Shown here piece by piece: positions 1-8,439 of a stretch of DNA of 15,988 nt. Within the stretch, counting starts at the first letter, position 1. Each line of letters opens with the position of its first letter. The translations under genes were made by a program, and so were the position numbers. The DNA is from an uncultured Ruminococcus sp. (GTDB taxonomy: Bacteria; Bacillota; Clostridia; Oscillospirales; Ruminococcaceae). Location: NCBI GenBank assembly GCA_937910385.1, contig CALEPT010000068.1, positions 1-15,988 on the forward strand. The letters are read 5' to 3'. The notes under the pieces are model-generated. The model did not search any database and was not told the DNA's origin. It worked only from the letters and a program-made list of their open reading frames with translations.

Positions 1-55
1 GCGCAGCTCCGCCCACGATAGCAAGTGAAAGTGCCAATGCAATAAGTTTTTTCAT
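1..55 (-). CDS. Start of a secreted or lipid-exported protein (partial, 18 codons visible)
   Basis: The reverse strand has an ATG at 55-53 preceded by a GGAGG ribosome binding site (complement of 61-65, five bases upstream). The visible peptide begins MKKLIALALSLAIVGGAA, a basic N-terminus followed by a hydrophobic Ala/Leu-rich core, which is a typical Gram-positive Sec signal peptide start. The gene continues beyond the left edge, so the mature protein and its function cannot be told. It is transcribed divergently from the pectate lyase gene at 451, and a good promoter facing it lies at 112-139. No lipobox Cys is visible in the part shown, so secretion as a free protein, a lipoprotein or a membrane protein all remain possible. 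Confidence 0.72.
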   Translation of the reverse strand, partial: MKKLIALALSLAIVGGAA

Positions 56-111
56 AATAGCCTCCATAAAAATACATCAGATCAAAATAGCGTGTTGTTG
101 ATGCTAACTAA

Positions 112-139
112 ATTATATCAAATTTTAGAAAAAAATCAA
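112..139 (-). promoter_or_regulatory. Sigma-A promoter for the leftward gene
   Basis: Read on the reverse strand, this is TTGATT (complement of 134-139), a 16-bp spacer and a perfect TATAAT (complement of 112-117) with a TGA extended -10 just before it. It would start transcription near 105 and give a leader of about 50 nt before the ATG at 55. Confidence 0.65.
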
Positions 140-257
140 GATTTTTTCACGCAATGTCATGAAACTTTGTCAATATAGCTAAAGCGGCAGTTTATGAATA
201 TTTAAATTGCACAAAAGAGTTGACATACTATACGAATGTTATCACGTGTTTTTTTGA

Positions 258-281
258 ACAAATTGTGATTGACAAATTGTG
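258..281 (+). promoter_or_regulatory. Tandem direct repeat in the divergent promoter region, possible operator
   Basis: The 10-mer ACAAATTGTG occurs at 258-267 and again at 272-281, separated by four bases, so the repeats are 14 bp apart centre to centre. Each copy is itself nearly palindromic. A TTGACA overlaps the second copy at 269-274 but has no well-spaced -10 box. The repeats lie between the promoters of the leftward gene and the pectate lyase. Binding by a regulator is inference. The rest of 56-450 is AT-rich and holds no gene. Confidence 0.3.
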
Positions 282-335
282 CGGAAGTTGTTCCGATAAT
301 AGCACAAAATATCAGTAAACGAGTATTATATGTCA

Positions 336-364
336 TTGAATTGCGGAAATAATTGCGCTATAAT
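336..364 (+). promoter_or_regulatory. Sigma-A promoter of the PL1-PL9 pectate lyase gene
   Basis: The elements are TTGAAT at 336-341, a 17-bp spacer and a perfect TATAAT at 359-364. The predicted transcription start is near 371, which leaves a leader of about 80 nt before the ATG at 451. Confidence 0.65.
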
Positions 365-450
365 ATAAACAACATAAGGGGAACAGTATGTGCAGATCGG
401 CTGCACAGGAAATTATTATCATTATATTTAATTTTAACGGAGGGAAAACA

Positions 451-3400
451 ATGAGAAACTCAATGATGAAAAAAAGAGTCGCTTCTATAGCCGCAGCGGC
501 TATGATGACAGTTTCGGCGGCAGCAGGAACTCTCGGAAGTAATTTTGCCGTGAATTTTGGCGCAGATCAGCTTGCTGCTGTTTATGCTGCCGAGAGCAGC
601 GTCAAGTTCATTCAGTCTGTGGGCTACGGCGAGGGCGTTTACGCTACATGGGCATCTGTAAGCGGAGCTACAGGCTACAACGTTTACGTTGACGGCACAA
701 AGATAGACTCTATGCTGATAAGACAGTATTCAGGCTACATGAGAGCCGACGCTGTAGGACTTAAATCAGGCAGCCACACTATAAAGGTGGTTCCTGTTAT
801 CAGCGGAAGTGAGGACAGCTCCAAGGCTGCTTCAACAACTGCTACCGCTTACGCTCATGACAGGAGCGGCTATGGCTTCGTGAACGGAACTTCCTCGGGC
901 GCTTATAATGACGACGGCACTCTCAAGAGCAATGCTGTAGTCCTTTATGTGACTGAGAGCACAAAGGACACCGTTTCGCTTGATGTAGTTACCGACTCCA
1001 AGGGTACTACAACAGCTTCAACAGGCATACAGAATATTCTTACAGCATATAAGAAGGGCTACGATGAGAGACCGCTCTGTATCAGATGCATCGGCAATAT
1101 AACAGATCCCTCTACTCTTGAATCGGGTGATCTTCTTCTCAAGGGCAACAGCGACAGCAAGCGCCTTTCTTGCGGCGTTACCATAGAGGGTATCGGAAGC
1201 GACACGACCTTTAACGGCTTCGGACTCAGGCTTGCAAATGCTTCTAATGTCGAGGTAAGGAACATCGGATTCATGAACTGCGACAGCACTGAGGGCGATG
1301 ACGTTGGTATCCAGCAGAGCTGCGATCATATCTGGGTACACAACTGCGATATGTTTTACGGCGACGCAGGCTCCGACGCGGATCAGGTCAAGGGCGACGG
1401 AGCTCTTGATACAAAGAAGTCCACATATGTTACCCACTCGTATAACCATTTCTGGGATAACGGAAAGTGTAATCTTCAGGGCGCAAGCTCAAGCGATACT
1501 TCCAATTATATCACATATCACCACAACTGGTACGATCACTCCGATTCACGTCACCCCAGAGTAAGAGTTGCAACGGTTCACGTTTACAACAATTACTATG
1601 ACGGAAATGCGAAATACGGTATCGGTTCGACTACAGATTCCGATGTTTTCGCGGAGAATAACTACTTCAGAAACTGCAAGTACCCAATGCTCATATCGAT
1701 GCAGGGCAACGATATAACTGCCGGAGGTATATTCTCAAGCGAAGACGGAGGTATCATAAAGGCATACGGTAACATCATTGACGGAGGCACATTCACCTCA
1801 TATCAGCAGAACAGTACTGAGTTCGATGCGTATGTCGCTACATCAAGAAATGAGACAGTTCCTTCCTCTGTTACTGCAAAGCAGGGAGGAGCAACATATA
1901 ATAACTTCGACACAGCAAGTGACTTCTACAGCTATTCGGTTGACGCGGCTTCAGATGTTCCTTCTATCGTAACATCAAAGGCGGGACGTGTTGACGGCGG
2001 CGACTTCCAGTGGACATTCGATAACAGCGTTGATGATGCAGCATATGCTGTAAATGATGCTCTCAAGGCGGCTCTCATAGCATATGATGATTCTATCGTT
2101 GCTATCGGAAGCGGCTTCACAGAGGACAGCTCTTCAGTTGTTGTTACTACTGTGACTACAACCACTCAGGCTCCCGCTGCTACTACAACGACAACTGCAA
2201 CAGCTTCGGCTGCAGCAGCTACAGCTACAGCAGTTACCGGATCTAACGTTATCTATGCTTCACCCAGCGGCGGCGGTGACGGAACTTCTATGAGCACGCC
2301 TACAGATGTAGTAACTGCTATAAAGAATGTTACAGCAGGAGGCACTATCTACCTTCTTGCAGGTACATATAAGTACAGTGAGCCTATCAAGATCCAGGAG
2401 AGCAACGCTGGTTCATCAGGAAAATACAAGACTATCTCGGCTTATCCCGGAGCTGCAGTAAAGTTCGACTTCTCAGGAGAATCAGTATCAAGCTCGAGCT
2501 ACGGATTTGTTCTCGACGGTTCATACTGGCACTTCTACGGCTTCGAGATCGCGAATGCCGGAGATAACGGAATGCTTCTTTCCGGCGATAACAACATCAT
2601 CGAAATGATGGTCTTTAATGGCAATCAGGATACCGGTCTCCAGATATCACGTTATCAGAGTTCGTATACTGCCATTGCAGACTGGCCTACCAATAACCTT
2701 GTAAAGAACTGTACATCAAAAAATAACTGCGATGACGCAACTATGGAGAATGCCGACGGCTTTGCGGCTAAACTTACCTGCGGCGAGGGCAATGTATTCG
2801 ACGGCTGTATTTCATACAACAACTCTGATGACGGTTGGGATCTCTACGCAAAGGAAGCTACAGGTCCTATCGGCGTGGTAACCATAAAGAACTGTATCGC
2901 ATTCCGCAACGGTTTCACCGAGAGCGGAAAGGGCTACGGCGACTGCGACGGAAACGGCTTTAAGCTCGGCGGCGGCGGAGTAGGTACACGTCACATCGTT
3001 GACAACTGTCTCGCATTCGAGAACCTCAACTGCGGATTTACAGACAATAACAATCCCGAATTCGGCGATATGACCAATTGTACAGCTTACAACAACGGCG
3101 TAGGCGGAAATGGAAAGGCTAATTACTTCGTATATCGATGCTCAGATACGGCAAAGCTTACAGGTCTCCTCACTTACTATAACACCAGTAAAGTATCCAA
3201 CACTGGAGCAGCGGGCATAAAAGTTACTAACGATAAATTCAAGGGCGTTGTTTCAAACAGCCTCTACTATAACAGCAAGTACTACTACAGTTCCGGCTCT
3301 TTCACAGCGGACGGAAGCCAGCCATCTACAGGCACTGTTGTAACTCCTGCCGATTCCGACTTCATCACACTCAGCGTTCCGGCAATGGGTACTGATTTCC

Positions 3401-4299
3401 ATACAGCGTGGAGAAACTCTGACGGTTCACCGAATCCTGCAGGCTTCGCAGAGACACCTTCAAGCGGAACATACGCTAAGCTTGGCTACCATATGTATAA
3501 CGGTACTTCTCAGACCGTTGTTACCACTACTACAAGCGGTGGAGGTTCTGTAGTTACGACCACAACAACAGCCGGCTCTGTAACACCTTCTGAGGGCGAT
3601 TATGTCCATAACTTTACTCTCAACGGCACATCAAGCAGCTTCTATACTATAAGCGGAAACCTCTCTACAGCAAAGGGCACTGTAAACTACAATGGACTCA
3701 CTCTTACTCAGTGCCTCAAGATAGAAACTGCAACAAGTATTACTTTCACAGCTCCTTCGGCCGGCTCGATAACACTCGTATTCCTCGAAGCTGATGCGAC
3801 TATAAAAATAGACGGTACAAAGTATACTTCAAGCGGAGACGGTACGATAACTGTTTCGCTTTCAGCTGGAGCTCATGAGATAACTAAGGCTGACAGCTGC
3901 AATCTTTACTATATGGTATATTCAGCCTCCGGCGCTGCAGCAACAACTACAACAACTACAACTACTACCACCACAACAACAACTACCACTATCACAACAA
4001 CTACGACCGCAACTACTACTTCAACGACTACTACCTCTCTGGTCGTTGAAGCAGGGCTCGCGGGTGATGCAAATATGGATGATGACGTGAATATGGCTGA
4101 TGCTGTATTGATACTCCAGTCTATCGCAAGCCCTGACAAGTTTGGTCTGGAGGGAAGCGATGCTAATCACATCACTGAGCAGGGAAGCGCTAATGCTGAT
4201 GTATACCAGAAGGGTTCAGGTATTACAGGTCAGGATGCACTTTCTATCCAGAAGTTTACTCTCAAGCTTCTTGCCGAACTCCCGGAATCATATCTTTGA
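451..4299 (+). CDS. Cellulosomal pectate lyase, PL1 - PL9 - CBM77-like - dockerin
   Basis: This is a secreted 1282-residue enzyme that should cut homogalacturonan by calcium-dependent beta-elimination with two catalytic modules. Order from the chosen start: signal peptide (1-46); a fibronectin-III-like segment (52-132); PL1 parallel beta-helix (about 169-460) with WVHNCD, DGALD (316-320) and the catalytic-site string RHPRVR (367-372); Thr/Ala linker (561-597); PL9 beta-helix (598-1020) with NADGF (Asp769), DDGWD (Asp793, 794, 797) and NGFKLGG (Lys838), matching the calcium ligands and catalytic Lys known in PL9; second linker; CBM77-like module (about 1049-1159), a family that binds pectin; poly-Thr linker (1162-1196); and a type I dockerin (1203-1275). 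The first dockerin loop is canonical, while the second has Tyr and Lys at usual ligand positions. The start at 451 is preferred over the in-frame ATG at 388 because GGAGGG lies at 439-444 and a signal peptide begins there. Confidence 0.93.
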   Translation: MRNSMMKKRVASIAAAAMMTVSAAAGTLGSNFAVNFGADQLAAVYAAESSVKFIQSVGYGEGVYATWASVSGATGYNVYVDGTKIDSMLIRQYSGYMRADAVGLKSGSHTIKVVPVISGSEDSSKAASTTATAYAHDRSGYGFVNGTSSGAYNDDGTLKSNAVVLYVTESTKDTVSLDVVTDSKGTTTASTGIQNILTAYKKGYDERPLCIRCIGNITDPSTLESGDLLLKGNSDSKRLSCGVTIEGIGSDTTFNGFGLRLANASNVEVRNIGFMNCDSTEGDDVGIQQSCDHIWVHNCDMFYGDAGSDADQVKGDGALDTKKSTYVTHSYNHFWDNGKCNLQGASSSDTSNYITYHHNWYDHSDSRHPRVRVATVHVYNNYYDGNAKYGIGSTTDSDVFAENNYFRNCKYPMLISMQGNDITAGGIFSSEDGGIIKAYGNIIDGGTFTSYQQNSTEFDAYVATSRNETVPSSVTAKQGGATYNNFDTASDFYSYSVDAASDVPSIVTSKAGRVDGGDFQWTFDNSVDDAAYAVNDALKAALIAYDDSIVAIGSGFTEDSSSVVVTTVTTTTQAPAATTTTTATASAAAATATAVTGSNVIYASPSGGGDGTSMSTPTDVVTAIKNVTAGGTIYLLAGTYKYSEPIKIQESNAGSSGKYKTISAYPGAAVKFDFSGESVSSSSYGFVLDGSYWHFYGFEIANAGDNGMLLSGDNNIIEMMVFNGNQDTGLQISRYQSSYTAIADWPTNNLVKNCTSKNNCDDATMENADGFAAKLTCGEGNVFDGCISYNNSDDGWDLYAKEATGPIGVVTIKNCIAFRNGFTESGKGYGDCDGNGFKLGGGGVGTRHIVDNCLAFENLNCGFTDNNNPEFGDMTNCTAYNNGVGGNGKANYFVYRCSDTAKLTGLLTYYNTSKVSNTGAAGIKVTNDKFKGVVSNSLYYNSKYYYSSGSFTADGSQPSTGTVVTPADSDFITLSVPAMGTDFHTAWRNSDGSPNPAGFAETPSSGTYAKLGYHMYNGTSQTVVTTTTSGGGSVVTTTTTAGSVTPSEGDYVHNFTLNGTSSSFYTISGNLSTAKGTVNYNGLTLTQCLKIETATSITFTAPSAGSITLVFLEADATIKIDGTKYTSSGDGTITVSLSAGAHEITKADSCNLYYMVYSASGAAATTTTTTTTTTTTTTTTITTTTTATTTSTTTTSLVVEAGLAGDANMDDDVNMADAVLILQSIASPDKFGLEGSDANHITEQGSANADVYQKGSGITGQDALSIQKFTLKLLAELPESYL

Positions 4300-4330
4300 T
4301 CCCGGTTCCCCTAAATATAATGATATAATG

Positions 4331-4361
4331 GAAAAAGGAACTCATAATAGTTCCTTTTTTC
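4331..4361 (+). terminator. Intrinsic terminator after the PL1-PL9 gene
   Basis: A 12-bp stem pairs GAAAAAGGAACT (4331-4342) with AGTTCCTTTTTTC (4349-4361) around a CATAAT loop. The T-run is contained in the 3' arm. It lies 32 bases after the stop codon. Confidence 0.8.
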
Positions 4362-4393
4362 ATTAGTAAAATGATAAATAATATTTTACAATA

Positions 4394-4422
4394 TTGACAT
4401 ATTTCGTCAAGTGTGATATAAT
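4394..4422 (+). promoter_or_regulatory. Consensus sigma-A promoter of the second pectate lyase gene
   Basis: A perfect TTGACA (4394-4399), a 17-bp spacer and a perfect TATAAT (4417-4422) are present, with a TGA extended -10 at 4414-4416. This is a near-ideal vegetative promoter, so any control is more likely by a repressor or after initiation than by an activator. The leader to the ATG at 4481 is about 52 nt, and the ribosome binding site AAGGAGG lies at 4465-4471. Confidence 0.85.
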
Positions 4423-4480
4423 AAATTGAATATATTTTGAAGGGGTTTAATTATTTTATCATTTAAGGAGGTCAATTAAA

Positions 4481-7264
4481 ATGAAAAGTTCAATACGTGT
4501 GCGGCAGGCATTAGCTCTGGCGTTTGTCATGCTGACGGCATGGATTCTCCCTCTCTTTGGATTAGCCGGTGAGCCTATGAAAGCATCAGCGGCGTCCGTG
4601 GATTATCCGGCGCAGCTTATGAACATTGCCACAAAAGATAATTCAAAGGTACTTACCGAGAACGGAACATCTGACGGTTCGTCCATTTCCGTAAAGGCGC
4701 TCGGAAGCGATCTTTCGTGTTCGTGGCGCTTTGACCGCGTAGGTTCAAATTCAACAGGTACATTTTTCAAGATATGTAATGCTGAGTCGGGCAGGATCCT
4801 TACTCCTCAGAGCTATAATGTTTCTTCGGGAGCCAATGTTATAGTTTACGGAAGCGAATCTGCCCAATCACAGCACTGGTATGTTATACCGGTAAGCACA
4901 GACCGCCTTGGAAATAACCTTTATTATAAGATCGTAAACTATTCGGATTCATCGCTTGCCCTTACTCAGGGAAGTTCCGGAATGACGCTTGCAAGCTATA
5001 CCGGAGCTGACAGCCAGCTATGGCTGCTCAATGCTGACGGACTTCAGGGCTTTGCCGGTTATTGCTCGAATGATAACACAGGCAGCATAAAGGCGTCGGA
5101 TATAGGCGGACTTTTCGGCGAAGTAGTTGAAGCTTCGTCATTTTCCGAGCTTTCGACATATGCTACATCCGATACGCCCTACACTATCGTTATCACCAAG
5201 AATTTCGGCGTTACTAATCTTACGCAGGATTCCTCGGGACGTTATTACTGCCCCGACGGACGTATCTACGTTCACAGCAACAAGACTATCATCGGAAGCT
5301 ATTCGGCACACACTCTGAATAATGTTCAGTTCTGTACATCTTCAAGCAAGGGTACCGGAAACAACCTCATAATCAAGAACTTAGAGCTCCAGCACTCCGC
5401 TGAATCAAACGGAAACGACTCTATTCAGGTATATTTCGGCTCGGGTGAGAACCTTTGGGTAGACCACTGCACATTCGTTGGTCATTCCGATTACAACACT
5501 GCTTCTACAGGTCTGGTAGACTGGGACAAGTTCCTTGCCTGCTGCTATGACGCAGATTACTGCACAGTTTCGGAATGCTCGTTCGGTCTTCACGAGTACG
5601 GTCTTATCCTCGGATATCCCGACAGCTCGGCGAGCAACTACAGCAAGTACAACGGCTATCCGCGTATGACTATCGCGGCAAACAAGTTCGATAAGACTCT
5701 CACCCGCGCTCCCGGACTCATGCGATGGGGGTATTATCATTCTCTCAACAACTATGTAAACAACTTCTCAATGGCATACACCGTTCAGGCAAACTGCAAC
5801 ATCTTTGCCGAAAACTGCTACTACGCAAACGGCGGCAATGTATGCTGTGACTGGAATCAGGCAAGCAGCACAGACCAGAACCTCGGCTACTTCCTCGACA
5901 GCGGCTCTGCGACTGACGGTACTGCAAAGCGTCTCTATGCCGGCGACGGAACATCGAGCAATCCCTCGTATGCAGAGACAGGAACATGGAAGGCAACTTC
6001 AAATTATACCTATGTAAAGAAGAATGCCAGCGAGGTCGTAAGCTATACGACAAACTACAGCGGCTGCCAGACATCAAAGGACAATTGGATGTATCTGAGA
6101 TTCGGCAGCAAGGGTATCCCCAGCGCCGGATATAACGAGGCTCCGAACGGACTTACTGCAGCCTCTTTTGCCGATGGAACAGCATTCATGATACAGAATG
6201 TCAACAGCTCCCTCTACCTTGAGGTAAAGGACGGAAATGCCGCAAACGGTGAAAATATCCAGCAGTGGGGAGCTTCCGGTGCGGGTTCAAACGGCGAGGG
6301 CGAATGGAATGTATGGAGGCTGTATTCCGCAGGTGACGACTACTACTATATTTACTCTGCTCTCGGAGACGGAAAGACCTATGTACTTGATGTTGCGGGT
6401 AAAAAAGCTGATGACGGCACAAATATCGACCTTTACCAGTATAATGGCGGAGACAATCAGAAATTCAAGTTCGTCCAGAACAGTGACGGTTCATATAAGA
6501 TATATACGAAGGTCTCCGCAGATGCGTCCGTTATAGAAATAGAAAATGGCAGCTTTGATTACGGAGCTAATGTTCAGGAATGGACAATGAACGGTTATAA
6601 CTGTCAGGACTGGAACCTCATACCGGCAGTTCTTCCGATAAACGGCATTCTCGTTAAGAACCTCGTCGTTAACGATACAGATAACGCTGCTGACTGGGGT
6701 ATTGCATATAATGCTGCTGAAGGCGATATCGTGTTTGGTGACCGTGAGTTTACTATCACGTCTCTTCCCGAAAAGCTTGCAGGAGCTGAGCACATACTTA
6801 CAGCCTGTGATTCTAAATCGTATGAAAGCGATGTTGCTGCATTCACAGCCGGAGCAGACGAAATAGTATATATAGCTATTGATCAGCGCGTTGCGACGAT
6901 ACCGTCATGGCTCTCATCGTATACAAAGACAGATATGCAGGTAGTTCTCTCGAACGATGTTATTTTCGACATCTATTCAAAGGAATTTGCTTCAGGCGAT
7001 ACCGTAACGCTTGGAACAAACGGTCAGAGCAGCGGCACTATAGGTTATGCAGTTTTCGTTACAGAGGCTGATAAGACTGCCGCAGCAGATGTCAACGGTG
7101 ACGGAAGCTTCAATGTAGCGGATCTTGTAGCACTTCAGAGGTATGTTCTCGGCAGATCGGATCACGGAGTTGTCAACTGGGAGGCTGGCGATCTTTGTGC
7201 AGACGGAAAACTCAATTCATTTGATCTTGCAAAGGTGAGACAGCTTCTTTTAGCTCAGGCATAA
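4481..7264 (+). CDS. Cellulosomal pectate lyase, ricin lectin - PL1 - ricin lectin - dockerin
   Basis: This is a secreted 927-residue multidomain enzyme expected to cleave pectate outside the cell while docked on a scaffoldin. Domains: signal peptide (1-38); ricin-type beta-trefoil lectin (41-185) with QHW and QLW motifs; PL1 beta-helix (about 205-460) with WVDHC (326-330); a second ricin/CBM13-like lectin (563-716) with QQW and QDW; a beta-rich module (719-862) of a kind seen at the C-terminus of other secreted polysaccharide lyases, which I cannot name; and a type I dockerin (867-926) with calcium loops starting at Asp870 and Asp904. The PL1 site that normally reads R-x-P-x-x-R is RAPGLMR (409-415) here, with one extra residue. 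The second dockerin loop has Cys906 where Asn or Asp is usual. The gene has no Thr-rich linkers, unlike its neighbours. Substrate specificity is inferred from the family. Confidence 0.9.
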   Translation: MKSSIRVRQALALAFVMLTAWILPLFGLAGEPMKASAASVDYPAQLMNIATKDNSKVLTENGTSDGSSISVKALGSDLSCSWRFDRVGSNSTGTFFKICNAESGRILTPQSYNVSSGANVIVYGSESAQSQHWYVIPVSTDRLGNNLYYKIVNYSDSSLALTQGSSGMTLASYTGADSQLWLLNADGLQGFAGYCSNDNTGSIKASDIGGLFGEVVEASSFSELSTYATSDTPYTIVITKNFGVTNLTQDSSGRYYCPDGRIYVHSNKTIIGSYSAHTLNNVQFCTSSSKGTGNNLIIKNLELQHSAESNGNDSIQVYFGSGENLWVDHCTFVGHSDYNTASTGLVDWDKFLACCYDADYCTVSECSFGLHEYGLILGYPDSSASNYSKYNGYPRMTIAANKFDKTLTRAPGLMRWGYYHSLNNYVNNFSMAYTVQANCNIFAENCYYANGGNVCCDWNQASSTDQNLGYFLDSGSATDGTAKRLYAGDGTSSNPSYAETGTWKATSNYTYVKKNASEVVSYTTNYSGCQTSKDNWMYLRFGSKGIPSAGYNEAPNGLTAASFADGTAFMIQNVNSSLYLEVKDGNAANGENIQQWGASGAGSNGEGEWNVWRLYSAGDDYYYIYSALGDGKTYVLDVAGKKADDGTNIDLYQYNGGDNQKFKFVQNSDGSYKIYTKVSADASVIEIENGSFDYGANVQEWTMNGYNCQDWNLIPAVLPINGILVKNLVVNDTDNAADWGIAYNAAEGDIVFGDREFTITSLPEKLAGAEHILTACDSKSYESDVAAFTAGADEIVYIAIDQRVATIPSWLSSYTKTDMQVVLSNDVIFDIYSKEFASGDTVTLGTNGQSSGTIGYAVFVTEADKTAAADVNGDGSFNVADLVALQRYVLGRSDHGVVNWEAGDLCADGKLNSFDLAKVRQLLLAQA

Positions 7265-7305
7265 TTCAGTACCGGCGGATCTTATTCCACTATTATGTAT
7301 ATGCA

Positions 7306-7354
7306 ATATAATAAACGGCACTCTAATATATGGAGTGCCGTATTATATTTTTTA
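7306..7354 (+). terminator. Intrinsic terminator after the second pectate lyase gene
   Basis: The core stem CGGCACTC (7316-7323) pairs with GAGTGCCG (7333-7340). An outer AT-rich arm extends it (aatataata against tattatatt), and a T-run follows at 7348-7353. It lies about 45 bases after the stop codon. Confidence 0.82.
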
Positions 7355-7360
7355 AGCGCG

Positions 7361-7438
7361 GTGACTCCCTACCGTGTAGGGAGATGTCGAACGAAGTGAG
7401 ACAGAGGGTCACAGCTCCTGTTAGGAGACCGCACGGTC
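7361..7438. repeat. Cluster of short inverted repeats, likely interspersed palindromic element
   Basis: Three hairpins sit in a row: CTCCCTAC-cgt-GTAGGGAG (7365-7383), CTCCT-gtt-AGGAG (7415-7427) and GACCG-ca-CGGTC (7427-7438). GTGAC at 7361-7365 can also pair with GTCAC at 7408-7412 to close the first part, and ACCGTG (7371-7376) can pair with CACGGT (7432-7437), so alternative folds exist. The element follows a terminator directly and lies before a promoter, so it is probably not part of either transcript. Whether it is repeated elsewhere in the genome cannot be seen here. Confidence 0.5.
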
Positions 7439-7483
7439 ATTTTTACGCCGGAGATAAAAAATCGGAAATATCACTCATTGCAG

Positions 7484-7512
7484 TTGCTTTTTTTCTAACA
7501 ATGTGATATAAT
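7484..7512 (+). promoter_or_regulatory. Promoter of the amidohydrolase gene
   Basis: TTGCTT (7484-7489), a 17-bp spacer and a perfect TATAAT (7507-7512) are present, with an extended -10 TGA at 7504-7506. The 10-mer around the -10 box is identical to that of the second pectate lyase promoter. The predicted leader carries a perfect 12-bp palindrome at 7532-7543 and an AAGGAGG ribosome binding site at 7559-7565. Confidence 0.65.
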
Positions 7513-7573
7513 TAATAGTTGTACTTCCTGATTCGCCGGCGAAGACGGAGGTATCTCCAAGGAGGTCAAGTAA

Positions 7574-8386
7574 ATGGATAAGGAAATTTATGAAAATTAT
7601 GAGATAATCGACGCGCATTCGCATATATTCCCCGAAAAAATAGCAGAAAATGCGACGGTCAACATCGGAAAGTTCTATGATCTGCATATGGAGAGCTGCG
7701 GTATCAGCCGTAAGCTCATCGAGAGCGGCAGCAGTATAGGCGTAACAAAATACCTCGTTTGCTCTACGGCAACTACTCCGCACCAGATAAGCTCCATAAA
7801 CAGCTTTATCGGCAGGGAATGTGAGCTGAATCCGTGCTTTATCGGCTTTGGTACGACACATCCTGATTCAGAGGATATCTCTGCCGATGTTGAGCAGATA
7901 AAGTCGCTCGGACTGCACGGTGTGAAGCTGCACCCGGATTTTCAGAAATTTGATGCGGATTCACCGGAGGCTTTCAGGATATATGAAATAATAGAGGACG
8001 AGCTCCCCATGCTTATTCACTGCGGCGATCCGAGATACGATTACTCAGCGCCTGCAAGGATAGCGAATATACATAAAAATTTCCCAAAGCTTAAGATACT
8101 TGCCGCTCATTTCGGTGGATATCAGCGCTGGGACGAGGCGGAGGAGTACCTTGCGGGGCTTGACAATGTGAAATTCGATGTCAGCAGCTCGCTTGCATTC
8201 ATGACTCCTGAAAGAGCTGCTCATCTTGTAAGGAAATACGGAGTTGAGAATTGCTTCTTCGGCTCAGACTTTCCTATGTGGAGTCATGAGGAGGAGCTTG
8301 GACGTTTCCTTGCACTTGGACTTTCTCAGAAGGAAAATCAACTCATCTTAGCTGATAATTTCAAGGAATACATGGGAATACAATAA
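7574..8386 (+). CDS. Amidohydrolase-family TIM-barrel metal-dependent hydrolase
   Basis: This is a cytosolic protein of 270 residues, a normal length for the amidohydrolase-2 group (COG2159 type). The metal-site motifs are complete and in order: DAHSH (Asp13, His15, His17) on strand 1, GVKLHP (Lys118, His120), LIHCGD (His149), AAHFGG (His179) and FGSDFP (Asp232). Such enzymes hydrolyse amide or ester bonds or decarboxylate aromatic acids. The sequence does not say which substrate applies here. There is no signal peptide, so a direct role on extracellular pectin is unlikely. The ATG at 7574 follows AAGGAGG by eight bases. The next gene starts 53 bp downstream with no clear promoter between, so the two may be co-transcribed. 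Confidence 0.85.
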   Translation: MDKEIYENYEIIDAHSHIFPEKIAENATVNIGKFYDLHMESCGISRKLIESGSSIGVTKYLVCSTATTPHQISSINSFIGRECELNPCFIGFGTTHPDSEDISADVEQIKSLGLHGVKLHPDFQKFDADSPEAFRIYEIIEDELPMLIHCGDPRYDYSAPARIANIHKNFPKLKILAAHFGGYQRWDEAEEYLAGLDNVKFDVSSSLAFMTPERAAHLVRKYGVENCFFGSDFPMWSHEEELGRFLALGLSQKENQLILADNFKEYMGIQ

Positions 8387-8439
8387 TATCATATCCTGAA
8401 TAAGAGAATTGATAAATACCAATCCCTACGGAGGTTTAT

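Noticed and set aside
220..248. TTGACA at 220-225 as a second promoter for the pectate lyase
   Set aside because: No acceptable -10 box lies 16-18 bp downstream.
388..450. In-frame ATG at 388 as the start of the first pectate lyase
   Set aside because: It has an AAGGGG upstream, but it would add 21 residues without signal-peptide character before MRNSMMKKR. The ATG at 451 has a better ribosome binding site (GGAGGG) and begins a normal signal peptide.
1018..1449. 143-codon reverse-strand frame inside the PL1 region
   Set aside because: It is antisense to strongly conserved PL1 sequence and has no recognisable features of its own.
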